DNA of 64,000 nucleotides from Bacteroides faecium. GTDB lineage: Bacteria > Bacteroidota > Bacteroidia > Bacteroidales > Bacteroidaceae. Positions 1 through 8,934 of the stretch are shown piece after piece (the stretch's first letter is position 1; each line of letters begins with the position of its first letter). The notes below the pieces were generated by a model, which saw only the letters and a list, made by a program, of their open reading frames with translations, was not told the DNA's origin and searched no databases. The translations under genes were made by a program, and so were the position numbers. The stretch lies in the NCBI RefSeq assembly GCF_012113595.1, contig NZ_CP050831.1:806001-870000 (forward strand), read 5' to 3'.

Positions 1-1
1 C

Positions 2-1174
2 GCTTCTCCCGTTTATAAATCAGCCGGTATAGGTGCTTTGGTTTGCGGTGATGAAGTAAAACTAAAATACTGGAACGAGGAAAAGAATCAATTTGAAGAC
101 AAGTTTCCGGCAGGTGTCACTATCGGCTGGTGCCTGCAGGGTATGGGATTCAATAACAAACCTAAGGACGGTTATGCACAAGGTGACATTGTAGCCGGTA
201 TGGGAACCCGCTATTCTACCACTGACTTAAATGAAGCAGGCAAGGATGGTGTGAAAAGACAAAGAACCGTATCACTTCGCGAAGAGCCATCCAATCAAAT
301 CGTTGCCATAGGTTTTGAAGATAACATCGACCTCGATTATTGCGATGCCATTTTCTATATTCACATAGCAGAGAAAAATGCCATTGATGAAGGAGTGATT
401 CCGCCATTGCCTGTTGATCCTGAAGGGCCTCCTACCAATGAGGATAATTATACCGTGCGCTCCGGAACATTATTATTTGAAGATTTATGGCCTGAACAAG
501 GTGATTATGACATGAATGACGTAATGATACGATATACAAGCAAAGTATATAAATCAATACTCACCAATCGTGTTTATAAAATCGTTGATGAATATACTCC
601 TTTTCATCGTGGTGGGTATTTAGCAAACGGATTTGGTTATCAGTTGCACAACATTTCCAATAGTGATGTTAGCAAGATAACTATCGAAAGCCCCTCTTAT
701 GCGCAGAAATCTCAATATATGAGTGGAGATAGAGAATCAGGACAATCCCATCCTACCATCTTGCTCTTTGACGATATGCTGATATTCAATGGAAAAGAAG
801 AGGCAGACCGTAAATACACCGTTACCATTCAGGTAAATGATGTATCTGAGAAAACTGTCTTGCCACCTTACAATCCGTTTATATTTGTAGAGTCTGACAA
901 GACCAGAGGAAAAGAAGTGCATCTGGTGAAGTATCCGCCTACGGATAAAGCGAATCTTTCCTTACTCGGTACAGGTAAAGACGTTTCCCGCCCGGATGAA
1001 GAATTGTATTATGTTTCAGTAGATTTAATGCCTTTCGCACTCAATATGCCGGTTGTCGATTTCCCGATTCCTGAAGAAGGTGTGAGAATAGACGAGTCTT
1101 ATCCGCAATTTGCGACATGGGTTAAGTCCAACGGAAAACAATCGACCAAATGGTATATGTATCCTAAAAAATAA
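2..1174 (+). CDS. LruC-domain surface protein, 5'-truncated by window edge
   Basis: The reading frame is open to the left edge, so the true start and signal peptide lie outside the window; the TTG at 38 is only an in-frame codon. The visible part has a DUF4114-type region (IGWCLQGMGF, then AIGFEDNIDLDYCDAIFYI) followed by an LruC-type domain with the acidic signature FEDLWPEQGDYDMNDVMI. Such acidic D/N-rich signatures are usually read as calcium-binding or structural turns in surface proteins. It ends with TAA at 1174 and a terminator. The next gene is a paralogue with the same domain order, so the two form a tandem pair. Known members are mostly cell-surface lipoproteins of Bacteroidota with no established biochemical activity; a role in adhesion or surface assembly is inference. 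The family call is fairly secure, the function is not. Confidence 0.8.
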   Translation, partial: ASPVYKSAGIGALVCGDEVKLKYWNEEKNQFEDKFPAGVTIGWCLQGMGFNNKPKDGYAQGDIVAGMGTRYSTTDLNEAGKDGVKRQRTVSLREEPSNQIVAIGFEDNIDLDYCDAIFYIHIAEKNAIDEGVIPPLPVDPEGPPTNEDNYTVRSGTLLFEDLWPEQGDYDMNDVMIRYTSKVYKSILTNRVYKIVDEYTPFHRGGYLANGFGYQLHNISNSDVSKITIESPSYAQKSQYMSGDRESGQSHPTILLFDDMLIFNGKEEADRKYTVTIQVNDVSEKTVLPPYNPFIFVESDKTRGKEVHLVKYPPTDKANLSLLGTGKDVSRPDEELYYVSVDLMPFALNMPVVDFPIPEEGVRIDESYPQFATWVKSNGKQSTKWYMYPKK

Positions 1175-1222
1175 CAGTCTTCAATGAAGTAACAATCTCT
1201 TATAAAGAAGATAAATTAAATG

Positions 1223-1254
1223 AGCAGGCAGGGTTAATCCTTGCCTGCTTTTTT
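1223..1254 (+). terminator. Intrinsic terminator after the first LruC gene
   Basis: GC-rich stem AGCAGGCAGGG / CCTTGCCTGCT with one G-U pair and a 5-nt loop, followed by a run of seven T. It sits about 50 bp after the stop codon. Confidence 0.85.
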
Positions 1255-1625
1255 ATGCTTTCTATTTTAGCTTGTCCTTCTATTAGAATACGATATATCA
1301 AAGATAACTTCTACGCAAACAAGCAAGACACAGAGCAAAAAGTCGCCAATTGAATACCAAAAATCAAATCCTCTTAAAAGAGATAAAACCACTTTTGGTT
1401 AATACAACGTTTAGCCATACATTTGTCCGCTAATTTATAGTTCTCACATACTGATGAAACTAAACTTTAGTAAACAATCAATTAACCAGTTAAAAACAAA
1501 AGAACGTTCTCTATGGCAAGTGTTTTAGACCCCTCAAATTCACTCCGTTTTTAGTTTTCATTTCAACAATTATATATCAACAAAGAACAAACAATAGTTT
1601 ATTATCTTAAAAATTAAAGTTTCAT
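1255..1625 (+). other. Intergenic region with long leader of the second LruC gene
   Basis: AT-rich, no credible open reading frame. A Bacteroides-type promoter is recognisable at 1394-1425, which would give the following gene a leader of nearly 200 nt. I see no other clear element in it. Confidence 0.6.
1394..1425 (+). promoter_or_regulatory. Putative Bacteroides housekeeping promoter
   Basis: The -7 box TACATTTG (1418-1425) matches TAnnTTTG exactly, and TTTG at 1394-1397 lies 20 bp upstream as -33 element. It would transcribe the frameshifted LruC gene starting at 1626. Confidence 0.55.
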
Positions 1626-3663
1626 ATGACAAACAAGGTACTAATTTCAGTGTGTATAGCTGTATTTGCTATTATTTTCCAGAGTTGTAGTGACAGGGAT
1701 TATTATGATCCGACTAAACTTCCGGGCTATGTGGCTTCAAATCCATCCGGACTTGATTACTCTACCTCGCATAATGTACGATTAGATCTGAATTATGATG
1801 TAGCAAACGGGGTCATATCAACCGTCGATTTTTATACGGAATATCCCTTGACTAATACAGGCAGCCTGCGAACTGACATAACACCAATTGCCAGAGGAAT
1901 CAATGTTGCCGGCAGCACAGAACTAAGCCGGAGAATTCCTTCATACATTGACAAACTGTATGCTTACTCACCGAACTTATTCGTACCCTTAGTGTCATCC
2001 GCAAAAATAGCCAATGGCATCGCTTCTTTTCAACCGGAGACTATTTCCGTAGAGCCTGCTAACACAACTCGTGCCGGTAATGCGGGTGATTTATGGAAGA
2101 GGGCTAGCATTTATGAGCTGAAGAAAAGAGAGGATTTCTATGCGGCAACAAGTGGTGACAATTTTAAATATGATATAATAGCTCCTGATTACCAGTCAAA
2201 TATTCCGGCAGAGGTTATGACTCATATTGGGAACACCTTTGCCGAATATGAGAGAATACCAGTCACAAGTGAATTCGTCAGGGATGCTACCTTTACAGTT
2301 GTAAAAGGTAGCAAGAACAACGAAAGTACTAAAATTTATTTATCAGTACTGGCCGCAGGATGTGATCAGAGAAACTCGTTATCTTATTTTGTTTATACAG
2401 GTGATAAAGAATTTAGCGAATTAACAAAGGCAGAAACAGAAAAACTTGAAGTAATAACCTTACTCCAGTTGGCTAATTCAAATAACAACCATTTCAGCCA
2501 CATGAAAATAGGTCTTACTCCCGGAAATTACATACAGTTATTATACAAGAATGAACACGGACAGTTCGTTGAAGACTTTCCTGTAGGAGCCAAAATTGGC
2601 TGGAGATTAAATGCCAATGGCTTTGATGAAGCAAATTTTACCGTTAAAGAATCCGAAGTAAGATTCTCTGTTCCTGTTTGGAACGACAATAAATGGGGTA
2701 ATCAGGACTATCAAGGAGGAACTGACTCCAATTATACGATACAATTTCAAACGACCGACAACAAAGGAAATATCTATAAATGTTTTGGTTTTGAAGATAA
2801 AAGATATAATAGCGATGAAGATTATAATGACTTGGTATTCCACGTATATAGCGACCCGGCTGATGGTCTCAGCGAGCTGCCCGAAGTGAAACCGGAAGAT
2901 ATAACGATAACCGAATCATATAAAGGTATTCTAGCCTTTGAAGACAACTGGCCTAAAAAAAGGAGATTACGATTTGAATGATGTTGTAGTCAAATATCAG
3001 TCGGATGTGACTTATATTGCCAAGGCAGGCAATACAGATGATGCCACAGCACAAAAAGCTGTTGATACTTTTTCATTTGTACACACAGGTGCTACATATA
3101 GGAACGCTTTTTCATATAAAGTGAATATATCGCCGGCTTCAATCAGCAGTATCACGATTCTTGATGAAAATAAAAATATCAAGAAAGATTATACTACCCA
3201 GATTATTACTGACGGAGATGGTTTCATTATTGACTTGTGCCCGAATGTCAAAGGCGTCATTGAAGCGATGACCGATGGCGAAGTAAAAGTGCCGCAGGTT
3301 TACACGGTAACGATGGAATTCAAAGACGGGACAGTCAAACAGAATTATTTCGCAAAAAACTGCGCACCTTATAATCCATTTATTGCTCCCGCCGAGAAAC
3401 CTGGCGTAGAAGTACATTTGCCAATGTATCCCCCGACCAAGAGAGCTGAGAAATCTTACTTCGGTACTGAAGATGACCGTTCAGATGGTGGAACGATGTG
3501 GTATGTAAGTGGAGAAAACATAAAATTCCCTTTTGCAATCCATCTGTCAGACGTAACGAGTTTCAGGATTCCGAAGGAAGAATACGACATATCAACAACT
3601 TATCCCAATTATCTAAAATGGGTTGAAAGCGGTATGACCGATTATAAAGATTGGTACAAATAA
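1626..3663 (+). pseudogene. LruC-domain lipoprotein with a +1 frameshift in an A7 tract
   Basis: The N-terminus is a lipoprotein signal with lipobox IFQSC, so the protein should be anchored in the membrane. A DUF4114-type segment (KIGWRLNANGFDE, later FGFEDKRYNSDEDYNDLVF) is followed by the start of an LruC domain, FEDNWPKK. There the frame breaks: after codon 445 or so the reading runs out of frame and stops at 2981. The rest, GDYDLNDVVVKYQ and onward to 3663, continues in the +1 frame. Removing one A from the A7 run at 2955-2961 gives one uninterrupted protein of 678 residues, colinear with the paralogue upstream. It could be a real disruption, slippage-based phase variation, transcriptional slippage in the A tract, or a sequencing error in a homopolymer. 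Apart from the break, both halves look well conserved, which argues for a recent event. Function as for the family: unknown surface protein. Confidence 0.8.
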
Positions 3664-3686
3664 GCTGTCAATAAAAAAATAATTAT

Positions 3687-3734
3687 AAAAAAAGAAGAGG
3701 AAGAAGGAGCAGAACTTTTTCCTCTTCTTTTTTT
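3687..3734. terminator. Bidirectional terminator between convergent genes
   Basis: A perfect 16-bp stem (3687-3702 with 3719-3734) is flanked by A7 on the left and T7 on the right, so it can act for both the LruC gene and the convergent LtrA-family gene, whose stop codon it overlaps. Confidence 0.85.
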
Positions 3735-4905
3735 AATTCACCTTTAATCCCTTATCAGGATATATCATATCAAATACTATCACAAAGACAAAAACAGATG
3801 TAACCAAGATATTCATCATCAACAAAGAAACATGGTAGGGCCAAGGAAGTAATAAAGCCAAAGCTATCACTGCAATGATATGAGACAGGGGAATCATACG
3901 GCACGTGATATATTTATAAACGCTGTTTGCCAAAATATAAATAATCGGCCCGATAATCAATACAAAGACAATTTCCGCACCCATTTCCTGTTCAGGGTGG
4001 GCAACAATTAGTTCATCTCCCACCGCGCAAATAATCAATGCACCTACCAATACGATATGAATAGCGTTGTAGATTAACCCCAGTTTTCCGGGATCTTTCA
4101 CTTCCTGTATCTTCCGGCTACCGGCTTCGCTGCTCACGTCGAAGTAAACCCACCACATCGCTAGGCTACCTATAAAAGAGATAACAGCAGAGGTGATTAC
4201 CAAAGGCGTCCATTCTTCAATCTCACTCAAAGAAGCTCCGGTCATTAACAGCGTTTCTCCAAAAGCGATGATTACAAATAACTGGCAACGTTCCACCAAA
4301 TGATGTCCTTCAATCGTCCACTCCTTGCTGCTATCAGAACGTCCTAACAAAGGCAAGGCAAAGCCATGCATCGGAGCTGTATAATCACAGATGGCAGCTA
4401 CAATCCATAAAGCAATCTGCCACTCTCCCCCAAGAATCGCTCCCGTAATCCAAAAGACAGCGGAGATGCAGAACCAGCCCATAATTCGCTTAAAATTGGC
4501 AGAGAGATGATGCTTGCCTAACACTAAAATGACATAGAGGGTACGCCCCGCCTGTATCAGTACATAGCAGACAGCAAAGATAAGTCCACGGTAGGTAAAG
4601 GCATAAGGAATGGCGGCGGCCATTACCAAGCCTATCAACATACTGATAAAAAGAAGAATACGAATCGGCCGGGTGTCCGGGTTGAACCAGTTAGTCACCC
4701 AAATAGTATGTTGCCACAGCATCCATACGGCAAACCAGAGGATAGTCTCTTTCAATAATCCCGCCCAAGTGAGGTTATGAAGCAGATAATGCGAAAGTTG
4801 CGTGACCGAGAAGACATAAATCAAGTCGAACAGCAGTTCGGAGTAAGAAACGGTAGCAGTCTCCGTTTCTCTTTTCCGGAGTAAGGGATGAGGTGAATAA
4901 AACAT
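3733..4905 (-). CDS. LtrA-family (low temperature requirement A) membrane protein
   Basis: A 390-residue, strongly hydrophobic protein with about ten to twelve predicted membrane helices. The N-terminal block VSYSELLFDLIYVFSVTQLS, a second block with WFAVWMLWQHTIWVTNWFNP, and the mid-protein VERCQLFVIIAFGETLLMTG are typical of the LtrA family (PF06772). The conserved GE in the last motif sits in a membrane segment. The family was named from a Listeria gene linked to growth at low temperature; no transport or enzymatic activity is firmly established. It follows argS on the same strand with a 68-bp gap containing an imperfect hairpin, so it may be a second cistron of the argS transcript. It ends at a bidirectional terminator. 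Family assignment is good; physiological role is open. Confidence 0.85.
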   Translation of the reverse strand: MFYSPHPLLRKRETETATVSYSELLFDLIYVFSVTQLSHYLLHNLTWAGLLKETILWFAVWMLWQHTIWVTNWFNPDTRPIRILLFISMLIGLVMAAAIPYAFTYRGLIFAVCYVLIQAGRTLYVILVLGKHHLSANFKRIMGWFCISAVFWITGAILGGEWQIALWIVAAICDYTAPMHGFALPLLGRSDSSKEWTIEGHHLVERCQLFVIIAFGETLLMTGASLSEIEEWTPLVITSAVISFIGSLAMWWVYFDVSSEAGSRKIQEVKDPGKLGLIYNAIHIVLVGALIICAVGDELIVAHPEQEMGAEIVFVLIIGPIIYILANSVYKYITCRMIPLSHIIAVIALALLLPWPYHVSLLMMNILVTSVFVFVIVFDMIYPDKGLKVN

Positions 4906-4946
4906 ACGGGATTCCTTTCATATATACATATGATAAGAAACCCCGT
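4906..4946 (-). other. Imperfect hairpin abutting the LtrA-family start codon
   Basis: Arms beginning ACGGG and ending CCCGT pair over about 17 of 19 positions around a short loop. On the minus strand it lies 27 bp after argS and ends directly before the ATG of the LtrA-family gene. It may terminate or process the argS mRNA or mask the translation start; no T-run follows. Confidence 0.45.
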
Positions 4947-4973
4947 AAAAGTATATTTTGTTCAGAGAATGTC

Positions 4974-6791
4974 TTACATTCTGGAAGGAACTTCGATACC
5001 CAGCAAGCCCATACCCAAACGAACGACTTTTGCTACATTAGCCGACAGAGCGATACGGAACACTTTCACCGCTTCATTCTCTTCGCGCAAGATGCTGAAG
5101 TCATGGTAGAACTGGTTGTATTCTTTCACCAGGTCATAGGTATAATTTGCGATAATAGACGGGCTATAATCCTCGCCTGCCTGTTTGACAACAGCAGCAA
5201 AGTCGGCAACCATTTGAATCAGGCCTTCTTCCTTTTCGCTCAATTCAATGCCGGCAGGAATCTGCTCGGGTATTACAATTCCCGATTCGGCAGCCTTGCG
5301 GAGTACGGACTGGATACGTGCGTAAGTATATTGAATGAACGGGCCTGTGTTACCGTTGAAGTCGATAGATTCTTTCGGGTTGAACGTCATATTCTTACGG
5401 GCATCCACTTTCAGAATGAAATATTTCAATGCACCCAAACCGACAATACGGGCAATATCGTCCGCTTCTTCCTGTGTCAAACCGTCCAGTTTACCCAGTT
5501 CCTGAGAGGTTTCTTTGGCAGTGGAAATCATCTCTTCCATCAAGTCGTCAGCATCCACCACCGTACCTTCACGGGATTTCATCTTACCTTCCGGCAGTTC
5601 CACCATTCCGTAAGAGAAGTGAACCAATCCCTTACCCCACTCGAAGCCGAGCTTGTCAAGCAGGATAGAAAGCACCTGGAAGTGATAGTTCTGTTCATTA
5701 CCTACCACATAAATCATCTTGTCAATAGGATAATCGGCAAAACGGAGTTTAGCCGTACCGATGTCCTGCGTCATGTAAACAGATGTACCGTCACCACGAA
5801 GAAGCAGCTTATGGTCCAAGCCTTCGGCAGTCAGGTCAGCCCATACAGAGCCGTCCTCTTTCTTGTAGAAGAAACCTTTTTCCAGTCCTTCCATCACTTT
5901 CTCTTTTCCTTCGAGATAGGTGTTGGATTCATAATATATCTTGTCGAAGCTGACACCCATCTTCTTGTAGGTTTCATCGAAACCGGCATATACCCAGTTG
6001 TTCATCATCTCCCACAATCCGCGTACTTCCGGGTCACCTGCTTCCCACTTCACGAGCATTTCACGGGCTTCCTGCATCAATGGGGAAGCTGCTTCCGCTT
6101 TCGCCTTCGCTTCTTCGTCATTCATTCCCTGTGCTGTATATTCAGCCATCAGTTCCTTAACTTCCGCTTTATAATGCTTATCGAAAGATACATAATAATC
6201 ACCTACCAGGTGGTCGCCTTTCTTGCCGGAAGTTTCGGGAGTTTCACCATTACCGTATTTCTTCCATGCCAGCATGGATTTACAGATATGTATACCGCGG
6301 TCGTTAACGATATTGGTCTTTACCACCTTGTTGCCGTTTGCTGCTACAATGTTAGCCAATGCGTTACCCAAAAGGTTGTTACGCACGTGTCCCAAGTGAA
6401 GCGGCTTGTTCGTATTCGGAGAAGAATACTCAATCATCACCAACGGCGAAGTTTCGGTAGCTTTTACCAGACCATATTGTTCGTCAGCCTGAATCTCATT
6501 CAGCAACTGAATCCACGTAGCTGATGCGATAGTCAGGTTCAGAAACCCTTTTATCACGTTAAAAGCAGCCACTGCCGGTTCGTTAGCTTTCAGATATTCA
6601 CCAATCTCCTGCGCCGTCTGTTCCGGACCTTTCTTCGACATTTTCAGAAAAGGGAACACGACCAGCGTCAGATGTCCTTCAAATTCTTTTTTGGTCTTTT
6701 GGATTTGCACCATCTTTTCAGGGACTTCCTGACCGTAGAGTGCCTTCAGTCCGCTAATGACGGACGCTACAAGTTTATCTTCTATCTTCAT
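4974..6791 (-). CDS. argS: Arginine--tRNA ligase
   Basis: Cytoplasmic class I aminoacyl-tRNA synthetase that charges tRNA-Arg using ATP. The 605-residue protein has the N-terminal ArgRS additional domain (about 1-90), the HIGH signature as HLGH at 132-135 inside SSPNTNKPLHLGHVRNN, the KMSKS equivalent KMKSR at 403-407, and the C-terminal anticodon-binding helical domain ending in GLLGIEVPSRM. An in-frame upstream start at 6866 would add 25 residues, but a -7 box TATCTTTG on this strand at 6820-6813 and the HU terminator at 6822-6848 lie inside that extension, so ATG 6791 is the start. Length fits the family. Upstream is the HU gene with its own terminator; downstream is the LtrA-family gene, possibly co-transcribed. 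Confidence 0.97.
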   Translation of the reverse strand: MKIEDKLVASVISGLKALYGQEVPEKMVQIQKTKKEFEGHLTLVVFPFLKMSKKGPEQTAQEIGEYLKANEPAVAAFNVIKGFLNLTIASATWIQLLNEIQADEQYGLVKATETSPLVMIEYSSPNTNKPLHLGHVRNNLLGNALANIVAANGNKVVKTNIVNDRGIHICKSMLAWKKYGNGETPETSGKKGDHLVGDYYVSFDKHYKAEVKELMAEYTAQGMNDEEAKAKAEAASPLMQEAREMLVKWEAGDPEVRGLWEMMNNWVYAGFDETYKKMGVSFDKIYYESNTYLEGKEKVMEGLEKGFFYKKEDGSVWADLTAEGLDHKLLLRGDGTSVYMTQDIGTAKLRFADYPIDKMIYVVGNEQNYHFQVLSILLDKLGFEWGKGLVHFSYGMVELPEGKMKSREGTVVDADDLMEEMISTAKETSQELGKLDGLTQEEADDIARIVGLGALKYFILKVDARKNMTFNPKESIDFNGNTGPFIQYTYARIQSVLRKAAESGIVIPEQIPAGIELSEKEEGLIQMVADFAAVVKQAGEDYSPSIIANYTYDLVKEYNQFYHDFSILREENEAVKVFRIALSANVAKVVRLGMGLLGIEVPSRM

Positions 6792-6812
6792 AATCAAGTT
6801 GTTTCTTGCGCG

Positions 6813-6820
6813 CAAAGATA
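6813..6820 (-). promoter_or_regulatory. -7 box of the argS promoter
   Basis: TATCTTTG on the minus strand is an exact TAnnTTTG match about 22 bp before the argS ATG. No clear -33 TTTG is visible because that position overlaps the HU terminator. Confidence 0.55.
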
Positions 6821-6821
6821 C

Positions 6822-6848
6822 AAAAAAAGGAGACGCGTCGCGTCTCCT
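6822..6848 (-). terminator. Terminator of the HU gene
   Basis: Stem AGGAGACG / CGTCTCCT with a short loop, followed on the minus strand by T7. It lies about 28 bp after the HU stop codon. Confidence 0.85.
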
Positions 6849-6875
6849 CTTTCTAATTTCTTTCAACTATATATC

Positions 6876-7148
6876 TTATTCAACAGCTGCAGACAATTCA
6901 GCACCAGCTTTAAACTTAGCTACTTTCTTTGCAGGAATAGTAATAGTTGCCTTTGTAGAAGGGTTAATACCAGTTCTTTCAGCTCTTTCGCTTACAGAGA
7001 AAGTACCAAAACCAACGAGGGATACTTTTTCGCCAGCTTTCATAGCATTAGTAACTGAAGTGATGAAAGCATCAAGTGCTTTTTTTGCATCGGCTTTGCT
7101 CATTTGAGATTCAGCAGCCATTGCGCTAATAAGTTCAGACTTATTCAT
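6876..7148 (-). CDS. hup: HU-family nucleoid DNA-binding protein
   Basis: A 90-residue histone-like protein of standard HU size. The N-terminal helical half MNKSELISAMA...SKADAKKALDAF drives dimerisation. The family signature GEKVSLVGFGTFSVSERAER leads into the flexible beta arm that normally inserts into the minor groove; here the arm contains GINPSTKATITIPAKK with the conserved N-P. It compacts and bends DNA in the nucleoid. It is transcribed alone from an almost consensus promoter at 7216-7246 and closed by a terminator at 6822-6848, consistent with high expression of a small abundant protein. Whether it is the main HU or one of several paralogues cannot be told from the window. Confidence 0.95.
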   Translation of the reverse strand: MNKSELISAMAAESQMSKADAKKALDAFITSVTNAMKAGEKVSLVGFGTFSVSERAERTGINPSTKATITIPAKKVAKFKAGAELSAAVE

Positions 7149-7215
7149 AATACGTTAAATGATTAATTAATATATATGTTACACAAAAGATTATCCTTCA
7201 AGGAATTGATTTCAC

Positions 7216-7246
7216 AAATATAGCCGAACAAAACAACATATCAAAT
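7216..7246 (-). promoter_or_regulatory. Promoter of the HU gene
   Basis: On the minus strand, -33 TTTG (7246-7243) and -7 TATATTTG (7223-7216) are separated by exactly 19 bp, the consensus Bacteroides primary sigma arrangement. Leader about 60 nt. Confidence 0.75.
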
Positions 7247-7328
7247 AAAAACATAAAAAAAACGCAGCAAATTATTGAAAAAGAGCTAATAGGAAGTCAT
7301 TTTCATGCTTTAAAACAGAATTTATTCG

Positions 7329-7336
7329 TACTTTTG
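7329..7336 (+). promoter_or_regulatory. -7 box of the rhomboid operon promoter
   Basis: TACTTTTG matches TAnnTTTG. Transcription would begin near 7343, which excludes the TTG at 7334 as a start codon and supports the ATG at 7367. No good -33 box is seen. Confidence 0.55.
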
Positions 7337-7366
7337 CGACTATTATCTAAATATTCAGAATTTAAA

Positions 7367-8044
7367 ATGATGCCAACTGTAACTAAAAACCTGATAATTA
7401 TCAATGTACTGGTATTTTTCGGTACGCTCGTTGCTCAACGATATGGTCTGGACCTAACGAATTATCTGGGATTGCACTTTTTCCTTGCAAGCGATTTCAA
7501 TCCGGCACAACTTATCACTTATATGTTCATGCACGGCGGATTCAGCCACATCTTTTTTAATATGTTCGCCGTTTTCATGTTCGGTCCGATTCTCGAACAA
7601 ACCTGGGGACCCAAACGTTTCCTGTTTTACTATATCCTTTGCGGTATCGGTGCGGGACTTATTCAGGAAGGGGTGCAGTATATCCAGTATGTGACGGAAC
7701 TTAGCCAGTATGCACAAGTGAATATCGGTTCCGCTGTCATCCCTATGGAACAATATCTAAATATGATGACCACCGTAGGAGCTTCGGGAGCCGTTTATGC
7801 AATATTGTTGGCATTCGGTATGCTATATCCTAATAACAAATTATTTATTTTCCCATTACCTTTTCCAATCAAAGCGAAATTCTTTGTTATCGGATATGCC
7901 GCAATCGAATTATGGGCGGGACTAGCCAATAGTGCCGGAGATAATGTCGCTCACTTCGCCCACTTGGGGGGAATGTTGTTCGGACTGATTCTGATTTTAT
8001 ATTGGAGAAAAAAAAGCAATAACAATGGGACATATTATAGCTGA
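7367..8044 (+). CDS. Rhomboid-family intramembrane serine protease (first of two)
   Basis: A 225-residue polytopic membrane protein cleaving within or next to membrane segments. Rhomboid hallmarks are in order: HxxxN oxyanion motif HIFFN (H61, N65) in helix 2, the catalytic serine in GASG (S140) and the catalytic histidine H199 in AHLGGMLFG. The start at 7367 (or the adjacent ATG at 7370) is chosen because the promoter -7 box lies at 7329-7336. The last 20 bp overlap the start of a second rhomboid gene in another frame, suggesting translational coupling. An endonuclease/exonuclease/phosphatase-fold gene and a peptidase follow on the same strand with tiny gaps, so this is the first gene of a four-gene operon. 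Substrates are unknown. Confidence 0.93.
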   Translation: MMPTVTKNLIIINVLVFFGTLVAQRYGLDLTNYLGLHFFLASDFNPAQLITYMFMHGGFSHIFFNMFAVFMFGPILEQTWGPKRFLFYYILCGIGAGLIQEGVQYIQYVTELSQYAQVNIGSAVIPMEQYLNMMTTVGASGAVYAILLAFGMLYPNNKLFIFPLPFPIKAKFFVIGYAAIELWAGLANSAGDNVAHFAHLGGMLFGLILILYWRKKSNNNGTYYS

Positions 8045-8930
8045 TTTAAAAGAAACGTTCAGAAGAGGAAATATTTTCATCCAACTGATTTATATCAACG
8101 TCGGTATTTTTGTTATCGGCACGCTGGTTAATGTTTTTCTGCGGTTGTTTGAACTCAGCATCCCCGATATATTCGGCATCTTTGCCCTGCCGGCATCCTT
8201 CACCGGTTTCATTCACCAGCCATGGTCACTGTTCACTTATATGTTCATGCATGCAGGTATCCTGCATATCCTGTTCAATATGCTATGGCTGTACTGGTTC
8301 GGCAGCCTGTTTCTCTACTTCTTCTCGGCAAAGCATCTGAGAGGTTTGTATGTATTGGGAGGTATCTGCGGCGGTTTATTATATATGGTCGCCTACAATA
8401 TATTTCCTTTATTCAGCTCGCAAGTGGCGGGTTCCACATTAGTAGGTGCATCGGCATCCGTATTGGCTATCGTAGCAGCCACGGCCTACCGTGAACCAAA
8501 CTACCGGGTACAACTCTTCCTATTCGGTGCTATCCGTCTCAAATACCTGGCGTTAGTCGTTATCGGCATTGATGTGCTATCCATCACTTCAAGCAACGCA
8601 GGCGGACATATCGCACATTTAGGCGGTGCTCTTGCCGGACTTTGGTTTGCCGCAAGTTTGAGCAAAGGCGTTGATTTAACTTCCTGGATTAACTGGATTC
8701 TGGATGGTTTCGTGTCCCTGTTCCAAAAGAAGACATGGAAACGTAAACCCAAAATGAAAGTGCACTATGGTAACAGTGCTACCGGTCGTGAGAAGGATTA
8801 CGATTACAATGCCCACAAGAAAGCACAGTCCGACGAAGTAGACCGTATCCTGGAGAAATTGAAAAAATCCGGTTACGACAGTCTGACTACAGAAGAAAAG
8901 AAAAGCTTGTTTGACGCAAGCAAAAGATAA
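8025..8930 (+). CDS. Rhomboid-family intramembrane serine protease (second) with cytosolic tail
   Basis: A 301-residue rhomboid homologue starting inside the preceding rhomboid gene. Helix 2 motif HILFN (H81, N85), serine motif GASAS (S143) and catalytic histidine H198 in GGHIAHLGG are present. The residue after the catalytic serine is Ala instead of the usual Gly of GxSG, a modest deviation that may alter activity. After the membrane core (about 1-215) comes a hydrophilic tail of about 85 residues, rich in Lys and Glu, ending in a predicted helix (DRILEKLKKSGYDSLTTEEKK) of the kind seen in Bacteroidota rhomboids. Overlap with the upstream gene and a 4-bp gap to the next indicate tight co-expression. 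The pair may form a hetero-oligomer or divide substrates; that is inference. Confidence 0.9.
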   Translation: MGHIIADLKETFRRGNIFIQLIYINVGIFVIGTLVNVFLRLFELSIPDIFGIFALPASFTGFIHQPWSLFTYMFMHAGILHILFNMLWLYWFGSLFLYFFSAKHLRGLYVLGGICGGLLYMVAYNIFPLFSSQVAGSTLVGASASVLAIVAATAYREPNYRVQLFLFGAIRLKYLALVVIGIDVLSITSSNAGGHIAHLGGALAGLWFAASLSKGVDLTSWINWILDGFVSLFQKKTWKRKPKMKVHYGNSATGREKDYDYNAHKKAQSDEVDRILEKLKKSGYDSLTTEEKKSLFDASKR

Positions 8931-8934
8931 AAGG

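Noticed and set aside
4893..6524. Long plus-strand open frame of 543 codons opposite argS
   Set aside because: It lies entirely antisense to a well-conserved argS, has no recognisable domain, and its composition (His/Phe-rich) is that of a shadow frame of a real gene.
6792..6866. 25-residue N-terminal extension of ArgS
   Set aside because: It spans the HU terminator and the argS -7 box and is basic low-complexity sequence not seen in ArgRS.
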